DNA of 40,233 bases from contig JAGXKN010000032.1 in NCBI GenBank assembly GCA_018335195.1, positions 1 to 40,233 of the forward strand, given 5' to 3'. Positions within the stretch are counted from its first letter, which is position 1; each line of letters begins with the position of its first letter. The DNA comes from Desulfobacterales bacterium. GTDB lineage: Bacteria; Desulfobacterota; Desulfobacteria; Desulfobacterales; Desulfosalsimonadaceae. Below, in pieces: positions 24,450-32,871 of this stretch. The translations under genes were made by a program, and so were the position numbers. Below the pieces are notes generated by a model, which was not told where the DNA came from, searched no databases, and saw nothing but the letters and a program-made list of their open reading frames with translations.

Positions 24450-26684
24450 ATGACACAAACGCGCGCGTATCGCGTCTGTCCCTTGTGCGAGGCCGGCTGC
24501 GGCCTGGAAATCACGCTTTCGGGCGACCGGGTGGAAAAAATCCGGGGCGATCAGCAACATCCCATGAGCCAAGGGTTTTGCTGCCCCAAGGGGATTGCGC
24601 TGAAAGATCTCCACACGGACCCGGACCGGCTGAGAACCCCGATGATCAAAGAAAACGGGAGTTTCAGGGAAGCCGGATGGGACGAGGCCTTGCGCCTTGT
24701 GGAAAGCAACCTTGCCCGAATCCGGGAGGAATCCGGCAATGACGCGTTGGCCCTGTATCTGGGCAATCCCAATACCCATACCATGGCCGGCGGCCTGTTT
24801 ATCCGACCGCTGGTCAAAGCATTAAGAACGAAAAACTTCTATTCCGCATCAACGGTTGACCAGATGCCCAAGATGGCGGCCTGCGGATGGATTTACGGCA
24901 ACCCGGGGCGCATCCCGGTGCCGGACGTGGACCGCACGGATCTGTTCGTGGTCTTTGGCGCCAATCCGTTTGTCTCCAACGGCAGCCTTATGACCGCCCC
25001 GGACTTTCCGGGCCGGGTGCGCGCGCTGCAAGCGCGCGGCGGGCAGATGATCGTCATTGACCCGGCAGAAACCCGCACGGCACAGGCCGCAGACCGCCAC
25101 CTGTTTATCCGGCCCGGCACGGACGTCTACATGCTGTGCGCAATCATACACGTGCTATTTGCGCAAGAGCTGGTTTCCACCAGGCACCTGGCTGACCTGA
25201 TCGACCCCGGGGATATCGCGGACCTCAAAGATGCGGTATCCGAATGGACCCCGGCGGCTGCCGAATCCGTCTGCCGGGTGCCGGCAGATGAAATCACCCG
25301 GCTGGCCCGGCAGATCGCCGAAGCGGACAAGTGCGCCGTCTACGGCCGGATGGGCACCAGCACGGTCCGGCACGGAACGCTTTGCTCCTGGCTTATTGAA
25401 GCGGTCAACATCCTGACCGGCAACCTGGACCGGCAGGGCGGCACCGGGTTTGCCCGGCCGGCCCACGTGCCTGACGGCAGCATCCCGAAAAAAGGTTTTG
25501 CCACGGGGCGTTGGCATTCCCGGGTTTCCGGTGCAGCCGAAGTGGCCGGCGAACTGCCCGCGGCATTGATGGCAGAAGAAATGGAAACCCCGGGCGACGG
25601 GCAGATCCGGTCCCTGATCACCATTGCCGGCAACCCGGTGGTGGCCGTGCCCGAAAGCCAGCGGCTGGATGCGGCCCTGGCAAAACTGGATTTCATGGTC
25701 TGCGTGGACTATTACATCAACGAAACCACCCGCCGGGCCGACGTGATCCTGCCGCCGGCCTCGCTTTTGTGCCACGGTCATTACGACTTTTTCTTTCACG
25801 GGCTCTCGGTGCGCAACTTTGCCGCGTATTCGCCGCCGGTGCTAGAAAAGGCCCCGGGCGAAAAAGACAAGTGGGAAATCTTGGCCCACTTGACCCATAT
25901 CGCCTCCGGAAGGGGCGCCGCAGCAGACCCCGGACAGGTGGCAGACCAGATCCTCGGCGGCTTGGCGGAAAACTTGATCCGCGCCATGGGCGGGCCGGAA
26001 AAAGCCGGTGTCACCAGGGACGACCTGATCGGCATGCTTTCGGGCCGGCGTGGCCCGGAACGGATACTGGATTTTCTGCTGCGCATCGGCCCGTATGGCG
26101 ACAATTTCGGCCTCAAGCCCGACGGGATCAATTTTGACAGGCTGTCTGCAAGCCCCCACGGCATGGATCTGGGTCCGCTATCCTCCTGGATCGAAAAGGC
26201 GCTTGCCACCCCGGACGGCAAAATTCACCTGTTTCCCCAACAGCTGCGCAGCGCCATGGCGCAAATCAAAACACCGGCCCGAACCGGCCGGCCGGAAAAG
26301 CGGACCCTGGAACTCATCGGAAGGCGGCACCTGCGGACCAATAACTCCTGGATGCACAACATCCCGGCGCTGTCCAAGAACAATCCGTGCACCCTGCAGG
26401 TGCATCCCGACGACGCCGGCGCCCTGGGCCTTGAAAACGGGGATTTTGCAGAAATCACATCGGATGCGGCCGGCATTTGCGCGCCCGTGGAAATCACTGA
26501 ACAAATCATGCCCGGTGTGGTGAGCCTGCCCCACGGCTGGGGCCATGACATGGAAGGCGTGCAGATGCGCGTGGCAAGTCAGAACCCGGGGGTAAACACG
26601 AACCGCCTCACCCCGGGCGAGGTGGACTGGCTGTCTGCAACCGCGGTATTAAACGGGATCGCGGTTGCCGTGGCTAAAAGCTGA
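24450..26684 (+). CDS. Molybdopterin-dependent oxidoreductase (DMSO reductase superfamily)
   Basis: A 744-residue Mo/W-bis-MGD enzyme. The N-terminus has a [4Fe-4S] site C-x2-C-x3-C (Cys10, 13, 17) with a later Cys at 44 or 45 (GFCCPKG). Cofactor-binding blocks follow: DLFVVFGANPF, MIVIDPAETRTAQAADRHLFI, AVYGRMGTSTVRHG and ITIAGNPVVA. The C-terminal MopB_CT domain (NPCTLQVHPDDAGALGLENG; VVSLPHGWGHD) closes the protein. Where many relatives carry Ser, Cys or Sec as metal ligand the segment reads ASTVDQMPKM, so ligand and substrate are unclear. No twin-arginine signal, iron-sulfur subunit or membrane anchor gene is adjacent, suggesting a soluble cytoplasmic enzyme working alone or with distant partners. 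The ATG follows AAAGGAG. Its end overlaps the converging regulator gene by 11 bases. Confidence 0.9.
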   Translation: MTQTRAYRVCPLCEAGCGLEITLSGDRVEKIRGDQQHPMSQGFCCPKGIALKDLHTDPDRLRTPMIKENGSFREAGWDEALRLVESNLARIREESGNDALALYLGNPNTHTMAGGLFIRPLVKALRTKNFYSASTVDQMPKMAACGWIYGNPGRIPVPDVDRTDLFVVFGANPFVSNGSLMTAPDFPGRVRALQARGGQMIVIDPAETRTAQAADRHLFIRPGTDVYMLCAIIHVLFAQELVSTRHLADLIDPGDIADLKDAVSEWTPAAAESVCRVPADEITRLARQIAEADKCAVYGRMGTSTVRHGTLCSWLIEAVNILTGNLDRQGGTGFARPAHVPDGSIPKKGFATGRWHSRVSGAAEVAGELPAALMAEEMETPGDGQIRSLITIAGNPVVAVPESQRLDAALAKLDFMVCVDYYINETTRRADVILPPASLLCHGHYDFFFHGLSVRNFAAYSPPVLEKAPGEKDKWEILAHLTHIASGRGAAADPGQVADQILGGLAENLIRAMGGPEKAGVTRDDLIGMLSGRRGPERILDFLLRIGPYGDNFGLKPDGINFDRLSASPHGMDLGPLSSWIEKALATPDGKIHLFPQQLRSAMAQIKTPARTGRPEKRTLELIGRRHLRTNNSWMHNIPALSKNNPCTLQVHPDDAGALGLENGDFAEITSDAAGICAPVEITEQIMPGVVSLPHGWGHDMEGVQMRVASQNPGVNTNRLTPGEVDWLSATAVLNGIAVAVAKS

Positions 26685-27930
26685 GCTCATCCAGCCGGCT
26701 TTTGATAAAAGACCAGTTGCTGCGGGCGCCGCAGGTTACCAGCGCGCACAGGGGAACGCTGGTAAGGTCTTCAAGCTGCTGTGTGATCACAATGACGTCC
26801 CGGGCATGGAGGGTGAAAGATCGGGCATGGTCCAGGCCCAGGCCGGCGGCCGTCTTTCTTGCGGTTGCCAGGATCTCGCTCATGGCGTATGCCAGCTTCT
26901 CCACGTCCTCGCCGCCGCCCTGACGCTTTACCAGCACGTTTCCCCCGGTATCAACCAAGGCAATGGTCCGGCAATCCCGGATGTCCCGGAGCTCCGAGAC
27001 GATGGTTTCCAGCCATTCGGCAGCCTTCTGCCGAGTCTCCGGGGTAATCTCCGGGCCGACGGACCGGGCCTTTGCCTCGGCATCTGTCTCGGAATCCGTG
27101 TCGGCTTCTTCCTCCTCGGCCTCACCCTCTTCCACCTCGTCGAAGAGCTCGATGACCTCATCTTCCAGGGTAATGACTTCCTCCCGGTCGGCACCGGCTT
27201 CCCCGGTGTCTTCGGAATTCCCGGGGTTCCCGGAATCCTCTGAATCCCCGGCCGGTGCCGGGTTAAACCCCCTGCTCCAGGTAGCCTCGGCAAAATCCAT
27301 GAGCTTGGTCTTGATCCGCCGCCGGCTTCTGCGGCGGGGCAAATCCGACAGGACAAAGGAAATCCGGTTCCAGGACGCCATCTCGCGGGCGGCATCGTCA
27401 ACAGGGAGCTTTCCGCAATGCGCGTCAATGATTTCCCCGCTGTCAAAATAAAGGTAGCCTTTTCGCTTTCCCTCGGCGCGGACCTGCATGCGGCAGGTCT
27501 TCTGCTGAAGCTCGATTAAGGGCAGCAGGCTGGCCATGGTCATGCCCTTGGCGCTCTGGCCTTCATCGCGCAGGTGTAATCCCACAAACAGGGCGGACAC
27601 AAGGGATTTGATTTCAAACGGCTTTTCCAGGTGGTAGAGAAATGACTGCTGGCTGATGCGCTTTTTAAACCACGGCTTGCCGCGGTCGGTCATCACGATA
27701 CACGGGGTGTTGGGATGCTTCTGAGACATGTATGCCAGCAGTTCAAGCGCATCCAGGGTGGGGGTCTCTATATCGGTGGCCAGCACGGAAATATAATGGG
27801 AAGACATTACGGAAAGAGCCTCATCCCCGTCGCCGGCAGTGAGCACCTCGAACTGCTGCACCTTGTCCAGGCCCCTGCGGATATCGGCCAGAAGTTCCGG
27901 ATCCCTCTCAACAATCAACACCTTGTCCAT
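26674..27930 (-). CDS. Response regulator receiver - DUF4388 - roadblock-like fusion protein
   Basis: A 418-residue cytoplasmic protein. Residues 1-~120 are a CheY-like receiver with acidic residues near the start (VERD), a candidate phospho-acceptor Asp53 in LATDIETP and the Lys of LEKPFEIKSL. Residues ~128-235 match DUF4388/PATAN-like sequence (MASLLPLIELQQKTCRM; GYLYFDSGEIIDAHCG). A very acidic linker (~245-300) follows. The last ~110 residues (IALVDTGGNVLVKRQ; HARDVIVITQQ) look like a roadblock/LC7 domain. Such combinations often serve polarity, gliding or small-GTPase circuits in deltaproteobacteria; no MglA-type GTPase or kinase is nearby. GGGTGG lies a few bases before the ATG, a weak binding site. 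It converges on the molybdopterin gene. The 202-base gap upstream shows no clear element. Confidence 0.82.
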   Translation of the reverse strand: MDKVLIVERDPELLADIRRGLDKVQQFEVLTAGDGDEALSVMSSHYISVLATDIETPTLDALELLAYMSQKHPNTPCIVMTDRGKPWFKKRISQQSFLYHLEKPFEIKSLVSALFVGLHLRDEGQSAKGMTMASLLPLIELQQKTCRMQVRAEGKRKGYLYFDSGEIIDAHCGKLPVDDAAREMASWNRISFVLSDLPRRRSRRRIKTKLMDFAEATWSRGFNPAPAGDSEDSGNPGNSEDTGEAGADREEVITLEDEVIELFDEVEEGEAEEEEADTDSETDAEAKARSVGPEITPETRQKAAEWLETIVSELRDIRDCRTIALVDTGGNVLVKRQGGGEDVEKLAYAMSEILATARKTAAGLGLDHARSFTLHARDVIVITQQLEDLTSVPLCALVTCGARSNWSFIKSRLDELSF

Positions 27931-28132
27931 ACACCCACCCTATATATGTATTGACAGTCCAAAAGCCGCGCATTTATATTAACTTCTGAACCACGAAACA
28001 AAAAAGCGCTTATTTATATGTCCCCCGGGTTGCAAAATGCGCCTGCGCCTTTATTTATGTACAAGGGTATCCCGTAGTTAACTATGTTCAGATACATACC
28101 ACATTTAACGTTCAGACTTCAATCGAATTTCC

Positions 28133-28405
28133 ATGAATTTACACGAACATGAAAACGCGGAATACGTCCGTATTTCCGGCCTGGACAACCCGTTTGAAGC
28201 CCAGCTGCTCGGTTCGATTCTCGAGGAACGCGGCATCCCACACCGCATCCGGTCCCACCATGACACGGCATATGACGGGCTGTTTCAGATGCAGAAGGGA
28301 TGGGGCGAGATTGCCGCACCCGAATCCCGGAAAAACGAAATCCTGGAAATTCTCGAACAACTCCGGCAGGATGCCAGTGCCGGCAAATATGAAAATTCCC
28401 CGTGA
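28133..28405 (+). CDS. Small DUF2007-like protein
   Basis: A 90-residue soluble protein. The segment ISGLDNPFEAQLLGSILEER followed by GIPHRI and a C-terminal GWGEI, ILEILEQLRQD matches the pattern of DUF2007 (putative signal-transducing, ferredoxin-like fold). The biochemical role is not known. The ATG has no strong ribosome binding site, so expression level is uncertain. A small terminator-like hairpin follows at 28469-28495. Confidence 0.72.
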   Translation: MNLHEHENAEYVRISGLDNPFEAQLLGSILEERGIPHRIRSHHDTAYDGLFQMQKGWGEIAAPESRKNEILEILEQLRQDASAGKYENSP

Positions 28406-28468
28406 AGCTCGATAGACACACACAAATGAAGGGATCGGAACCCGGCCCCGAATCATGCCGAAAACCCG

Positions 28469-28495
28469 AACCCGTGTATTCCGGGTTGGTTTTTC
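28469..28495 (+). terminator. Candidate terminator after the DUF2007-like gene
   Basis: AACCCG (28469-28474) pairs with CGGGTT (28482-28487) around a seven-base loop, followed by GG and a run of five or six T residues. The stem is short. The rest of the 168-base gap holds a degenerate CTTCGTG...CTTCGTGG repeat (28494-28514). Confidence 0.45.
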
Positions 28496-28573
28496 TTCGT
28501 GCGCCCGGCGTGCTTCGTGGTAATAATTAAGCATAGACAGAAAAATAGACTGCGACAAGAAGGGAGCGAGGAC

Positions 28574-29848
28574 ATGACGGATTACCAGGACGCGTTTGAA
28601 CAGGCACTGCGAATCGGCCGGCCGCCCAACGTTGCCGAACTGTTTCCCAATTCCCGGGCATTGATTGTCAGCGGCAGGTTCATCGACCGGGCCATGCTCA
28701 AAAAAGGCCGGGCCATTGCCATGGCCGCCAACGGAAGGAACTATTTCGCCATCCGCGGCGCCCTGATAGCGGCCCAGCGGGCCAATGCCGCAATTATCAT
28801 TGAAATCGCAAAATCAGAAAGCGGATACTGCGCAGTCAACTTCTACAACATCGCCCGGCTTGTTGATGACCTGTGCAACGAGCTCAACATTACCGTCCCT
28901 GTTGCCGTTCACGCAGACCACTACGGCATCAAGGGCCCTGAAGACGTGGCGTATGCCAGAACCGAGATTCCCAGCATGTTTGACGCCGGCATCACCTCCA
29001 TTGCCATTGACGCCTCGCACATGTCGGATGCGGACAACCTCTTGGCCAGCATCGAGCTGTGGCCGTACGTGCCCCGATGGGCAGGCCGCGAAACCGAGGT
29101 CGGGGAAATCAAGGGCAGCACCGGACTGTCCACGCCCCAGGAAGCGCTCTTTCTCATCCAGGGATTAAATGCCCACGACATCTTTCCGGACTGGATCGCG
29201 CTGAACAACGGCACCTCCCACGGCATTGAAGCCGGATCCGAGGGCATCCAGGTGGAGCTGACCGCTGAAGTCCACGAGGCGGTATCCGCCTATAAGGTAT
29301 CCGGGGCCCAGCACGGGACCTCGGGCAACAGCTCCGATCGCCTGCGGCGCATCGCCGGGGAGACCCGGACCACCAAGGCCAATGTGGCCACCTCCCTGCA
29401 GATGATCTCCTGGGGCCTGGAAGTAAACGACTACGGCAACGCCCGGCTCGATGAAAACGGCAATTTCATCAAGGTCAAAGACCAGGGCGTAACCGAGCAG
29501 ACCTGGGCAGAGATGACCGTCCACGCGGAATCCAAGGGGCTGAAAAAGGGCGACTACAAGAAACTCAACCTGCCCTTTGAAAGCCGGCTGCTGGCCCAGC
29601 CCAGAGAAGTCCGGGAGCGCATGGCCGACCGGGTGGCCGAATTTGTCTACACCCTGCTCACAGACGTGTTTAACTGCAGGGACACCGCGCCCATTGCCCT
29701 TAACGAAATCCTGGCGGCCGGATCCCATGACCCCGGGCCCAAGGTCGACCGCATCGAAGACCCGGACCAATGGACCCCGGAGAAAATCCGTGCGCGGGCA
29801 TCTGAAATTAACCGGGACCGGGGCGCATCCGGCAACTTTGAAGACTGA
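28574..29848 (+). CDS. Class II fructose-bisphosphate aldolase family protein
   Basis: A 424-residue TIM-barrel metal aldolase that would interconvert fructose-1,6-bisphosphate with two triose phosphates in glycolysis or gluconeogenesis. Visible family features are the zinc-site histidine region VPVAVHADHYGIK, SIAIDASHMSDADN, ALNNGTSHG and the glycine loop near SGAQHGTSGN. It is longer than the ~350-residue E. coli enzyme and belongs to a divergent, extended group. Substrate assignment therefore rests on the family. The ATG at 28574 is chosen because AAGGGAG and GAGG precede it; an in-frame ATG 75 bases upstream lies in the repeat-containing gap. The NUDIX gene follows after 19 bases, so co-transcription is likely. 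Confidence 0.88.
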   Translation: MTDYQDAFEQALRIGRPPNVAELFPNSRALIVSGRFIDRAMLKKGRAIAMAANGRNYFAIRGALIAAQRANAAIIIEIAKSESGYCAVNFYNIARLVDDLCNELNITVPVAVHADHYGIKGPEDVAYARTEIPSMFDAGITSIAIDASHMSDADNLLASIELWPYVPRWAGRETEVGEIKGSTGLSTPQEALFLIQGLNAHDIFPDWIALNNGTSHGIEAGSEGIQVELTAEVHEAVSAYKVSGAQHGTSGNSSDRLRRIAGETRTTKANVATSLQMISWGLEVNDYGNARLDENGNFIKVKDQGVTEQTWAEMTVHAESKGLKKGDYKKLNLPFESRLLAQPREVRERMADRVAEFVYTLLTDVFNCRDTAPIALNEILAAGSHDPGPKVDRIEDPDQWTPEKIRARASEINRDRGASGNFED

Positions 29849-29867
29849 TGAACCTGCAGACGGATCC

Positions 29868-30371
29868 ATGAAGAAAAAAAGCTTCTGCCCATACTGCGGG
29901 CGGCACCTGGCGGAAAAACTCGTGGAGGGGCGGATGCGGGATTACTGCAGTACCTGCGCCGTTCCCCTTTATGAAAATCCCGTGCCGGCCACATGCATTG
30001 TCGCAGTGGATAAAAAAAGCCGGGTACTGCTGGTCAAGCGCAACATTGAACCCAAAATCGGGTACTGGTGTCTGCCCGGGGGATTCCTGGAAACCGACGA
30101 AACACCCGAACAAGGCGCCCTGCGAGAGCTTTCCGAGGAAACCGGGATTTGCGGAAAAATCGATATGCTGCTTGGGGTGATGACCAACGGCGGAACGGTT
30201 TATGAAACCATCCTGATGATCGGTTTTCTGGTGCGCAGCTTTTCAGGCACGCCCACAGCCGGGGATGATGCCGGGGATGTGGGATGGTTTGACCCGGACC
30301 GGCTGCCGGAAATCGCATTTGACAGCCACACATCCTTTATTCAGATTTACTGTGCCGCCTATGCCGGATAG
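29868..30371 (+). CDS. NUDIX hydrolase with N-terminal zinc ribbon
   Basis: A 167-residue cytoplasmic pyrophosphohydrolase. The N-terminus has a zinc ribbon (CPYCGRHL and YCSTC). The Nudix box G-x5-E-x7-RE-x2-EE-x-G is complete in GGFLETDETPEQGALRELSE followed by ETGI. The zinc ribbon plus Nudix layout resembles NudC-like or ADP-ribose/NAD-related members; the exact nucleotide substrate is not readable. The ATG at 29868 lies just after the aldolase gene; a longer frame from 29577 is only its shadow. The last 43 codons overlap, on the opposite strand, the end of the CvpA gene. Confidence 0.88.
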   Translation: MKKKSFCPYCGRHLAEKLVEGRMRDYCSTCAVPLYENPVPATCIVAVDKKSRVLLVKRNIEPKIGYWCLPGGFLETDETPEQGALRELSEETGICGKIDMLLGVMTNGGTVYETILMIGFLVRSFSGTPTAGDDAGDVGWFDPDRLPEIAFDSHTSFIQIYCAAYAG

Positions 30372-30950
30372 CGCAAAGCTCCGCCCGCCGCCCGGGGCTC
30401 GGGGCCTGCCGGGTTCCGCCCGGGTTTCTTCCCATTTCCGCTTCATCTCCCGGATGCGATCCACAAACGCGCTGCGGGCCTCTTCGGGAATCACCCGCAT
30501 GATGCCCGCAGCCACCGTGTGAATATGGGGGGCAAACACGGAATCCTTGACCACCCCCTTGCCCGTGTCCGGCAGAAATGCGCTGAGCAGCACAAACAGC
30601 AGGGAAGCAATGATCACGCCTTTTACCGCACCGAACAATGAGCCGCAAATCCGGTCCACCACGCCGAGCAGCATGAGCTGTACCATTGCCCGGATCAGCA
30701 TGCCCAGCAGCATGGCCGCTGCAAAAACCCCGAAGAAAAGCAGCAGAAAGGCCGCGACATAGCGATAATGCGGATTTTCGATGAACCCGGAAAACACCGG
30801 TGCGAGCCGGTCATAAAAAACAAAAGCCGCATAAAACCCGCCCAGCACGCCCGAAATTGCGGCCGCCTCCCGTATAATGCCCCGGAATGCGCCGCTGATC
30901 ATGCAAAAGCCGAGAATCACAACCACGACCATGTCAAACGGATTTAACAC
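30243..30950 (-). CDS. CvpA family membrane protein with an extended C-terminus
   Basis: A 235-residue inner-membrane protein of the CvpA (colicin V production) family, with four hydrophobic segments in residues ~1-125 (NPFDMVVVVILGFCMISGAFRG start; GSLFGAVKGVIIASLLFVLL). Family members are usually about 160-190 residues. Here the protein runs on through a basic linker (REMKRKWEETRAEPGR) and a tail of about 43 residues that lies entirely in the antisense of the NUDIX gene. The start is GTG at 30950 with AAGGAG six bases upstream. CvpA has been linked to envelope homeostasis, but its biochemical role is not settled. It is divergent from phoH; the 159-base gap has an AT-rich stretch with a possible phoH promoter (TTGCAA-N18-TATAGA near 31029-31058). 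Confidence 0.85.
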   Translation of the reverse strand: MLNPFDMVVVVILGFCMISGAFRGIIREAAAISGVLGGFYAAFVFYDRLAPVFSGFIENPHYRYVAAFLLLFFGVFAAAMLLGMLIRAMVQLMLLGVVDRICGSLFGAVKGVIIASLLFVLLSAFLPDTGKGVVKDSVFAPHIHTVAAGIMRVIPEEARSAFVDRIREMKRKWEETRAEPGRPRAPGGGRSFALSGIGGTVNLNKGCVAVKCDFRQPVRVKPSHIPGIIPGCGRA

Positions 30951-31109
30951 CGATGCTCCTTTACCCGGGCGGCCTGGATTAACGCGGACCCCGGAATGAT
31001 CGTCTCGTAAAAAGTCAGTTTGAGAATTGCAAAATATAAATTTTCCGTGTTATAGACAAGTTATCCTTATACAAAAATACAAACACAGACAAGCGCCAAA
31101 AACACGCCA

Positions 31110-32090
31110 ATGAATTACAAGGAACAGACCAAAACCGAAATGACGTTTCCGGACACCGACCTGGCCAAAAGCCTTTTCGGTGTACACAACGACCACCTGC
31201 ACCGCGTTGAGGAAACCTCCGGGGCCGCAATTCACGCCCGCGGAAATACCGTGATCATCGAGGGCGACACCGTGGCCGCCGAACTTGCCCGGGAAATCCT
31301 CAACCAGCTCTACAGCCTTTTAAAAGAGGGCTTCCCGGTTTATCCAAAGGACGTGGATTATGCGGCAAACGTACTTTGCCGGGACTGCAACGTCAACCTT
31401 AAAGACATATTCCTGGACACGGTGTACGTGACCTCGGGCAAACGCACCATTACGCCCAAAAGCCCCGTTCAGAAGCAATACATCGACGCCATCCGCCATC
31501 ATGACATTGTCTTCGGCATCGGACCGGCAGGCACCGGCAAAACCTACCTGGCCATGGCAATGGCCGTGGCCGCCCTGGCCAAAAAACAGGTCCACCGAAT
31601 CATCCTCACCCGGCCGGCAGTTGAGGCGGGCGAGGCCCTGGGCTTTCTGCCGGGGGACCTGGCCGAAAAGGTCAACCCCTACCTCCGGCCCCTCTACGAC
31701 GCCCTGCACGACATGATGACCTTTGAGAAGACCGCGGGCCTCATCGAAAAAGACGTCATCGAGGTGGCCCCCCTGGCATTCATGCGCGGCCGGACCTTGA
31801 ACGATTCTTTTATCATTCTCGATGAAGCCCAGAACTCCACTTCCGAGCAGATGAAAATGTTTCTCACCCGGATCGGGTTTAACTCCAAGGCGGTGATCAC
31901 CGGGGACATCACCCAGAGTGATCTGCCCGGCAACCGGGCCTCGGGGCTTGTCCAGGCCCGGGACCTGCTGTACGGAATCGCGGGCATTGAATTTGTCTTT
32001 TTTTCAAAACAAGATGTGGTGCGCCACAAGCTGGTGCAGAAAATCATCGACGCATACGAAAAACACGAAAAAAGGACCGCCTCCGAGTAA
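31110..32090 (+). CDS. PhoH family ATPase (YbeZ-like)
   Basis: A 326-residue cytoplasmic ATPase. A KH-like N-terminal part (HRVEETSGAAIHARGNTVII) is followed by the PhoH domain with Walker A GIGPAGTGKT, the RPAVEAGEALGFLPGD signature, Walker B SFIILDEAQN and a motif ITGDITQSDLPG. In many bacteria ybeZ sits next to ybeY and works with it in rRNA maturation or ribosome quality control. Here ybeY follows after a 312-base gap that holds a gene relic between inverted repeats, suggesting the pair was split by insertion. The start lacks a clear ribosome binding site; ATG at 31140 is an alternative. Confidence 0.92.
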   Translation: MNYKEQTKTEMTFPDTDLAKSLFGVHNDHLHRVEETSGAAIHARGNTVIIEGDTVAAELAREILNQLYSLLKEGFPVYPKDVDYAANVLCRDCNVNLKDIFLDTVYVTSGKRTITPKSPVQKQYIDAIRHHDIVFGIGPAGTGKTYLAMAMAVAALAKKQVHRIILTRPAVEAGEALGFLPGDLAEKVNPYLRPLYDALHDMMTFEKTAGLIEKDVIEVAPLAFMRGRTLNDSFIILDEAQNSTSEQMKMFLTRIGFNSKAVITGDITQSDLPGNRASGLVQARDLLYGIAGIEFVFFSKQDVVRHKLVQKIIDAYEKHEKRTASE

Positions 32091-32130
32091 ACGCCGCCGC
32101 GCCGCCGAAGCAGAGAGCGAAAGAATGGCC

Positions 32131-32400
32131 GTAACGGTTTACGGTTCACAGTTTACGGTTTTCAGTTGATAACAACAGACCGCCTGTCTGCAGGCAGAAA
32201 GCAAAATGTATTTATGGGTTCTTCTTTTGAAAAGTTGAAAATCTGGAAAAAATCATGCAGATTAACAATGACTCAGATTTTCTCTGGTGGCGATGCAAAA
32301 GAACTGATTCAGGAAATAAAATCAATATCTAAATGCCGGGCATTAACGAATGCATTAAATAAAAACCGTGAACTGTAAACTGAAAACCGTGAACGGTTAC
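32131..32400. repeat. Inverted low-complexity repeats bracketing a gene relic
   Basis: The left arm (32131-32167) is built of GTAACGG, TTTACGGTTCACAGTTTACG and GGTTTTCAG units. The right arm (32364-32400) carries the complementary AACCGTGAACTGTAAACTG and ACCGTGAACGGTTAC. They match with shifts rather than end to end. They enclose the four-helix-bundle relic and lie directly against the ybeY start. Confidence 0.7.
32214..32378 (+). pseudogene. Relic of a four-helix-bundle (23S rRNA intervening-sequence type) protein gene
   Basis: A 54-codon frame. Its first part, SSFEKLKIWKKSCRLTMTQI, resembles helix 1 of the four-helix-bundle IVP family (FEKLxVWQKAxxL). Its last part, AKELIQEIKSISKCRALTNA, resembles the C-terminal helix. 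Intact members have about 115-125 residues, so helices 2 and 3 appear to be deleted. It lies between inverted low-complexity repeats in the gap between phoH and ybeY. No ribosome binding site is evident. The family match is by eye. Confidence 0.55.
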
Positions 32401-32402
32401 AA

Positions 32403-32852
32403 ATGGCCGTACTGATCACCAACCAGCAGCATCAGCACAAAATATCAACGGAGCAAATCCGGACCACGGCCAAAACCCTCCTAAGCGCCCTGGGCAAGAC
32501 CGAGGCGGAACTCTCGCTGCTCATCACAGACGATGACCATATCTCGGAACTCAACCGGGATTACCTGGGCCGGACCGGGCCCACCAACGTGATCGCCTTT
32601 CCCATGGGCGGCGGGGATCTTCCGGATATCGAACCCGAACTGCTCGGCGACGTGGTGATCTCTGTGGACACCGCAGCGCGAGAGGCTGCGGATGCGGGAT
32701 ATTCCATGGAGGAACGGTTTACGGAACTGCTTGTCCATGGTATACTTCATCTTTTGGGATACGATCATGAAACCAGCGAGCAGGACGCTGCGGAAATGGA
32801 CGCAAAAAGCCGGCAGTTGATGGCATACCTGCGCACCGGAGAAACATCATGA
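32403..32852 (+). CDS. ybeY: Endoribonuclease YbeY (rRNA maturation factor)
   Basis: A 149-residue zinc-dependent endoribonuclease used in 16S rRNA 3'-end processing and ribosome quality control. The signature zinc-binding motif HGILHLLGYDH is complete near residues 112-122. Upstream blocks LNRDYLGRTGPTNVIAFPM and LLGDVVIS also match the family, and the length is typical. The start ATG at 32403 directly follows the right arm of an inverted repeat, so the native leader seems to have been replaced; no good ribosome binding site is visible. The 166-base gap to pdxJ contains a CACGAAG palindrome. Confidence 0.95.
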   Translation: MAVLITNQQHQHKISTEQIRTTAKTLLSALGKTEAELSLLITDDDHISELNRDYLGRTGPTNVIAFPMGGGDLPDIEPELLGDVVISVDTAAREAADAGYSMEERFTELLVHGILHLLGYDHETSEQDAAEMDAKSRQLMAYLRTGETS

Positions 32853-32871
32853 GCAGTATCGCTTAAACACA

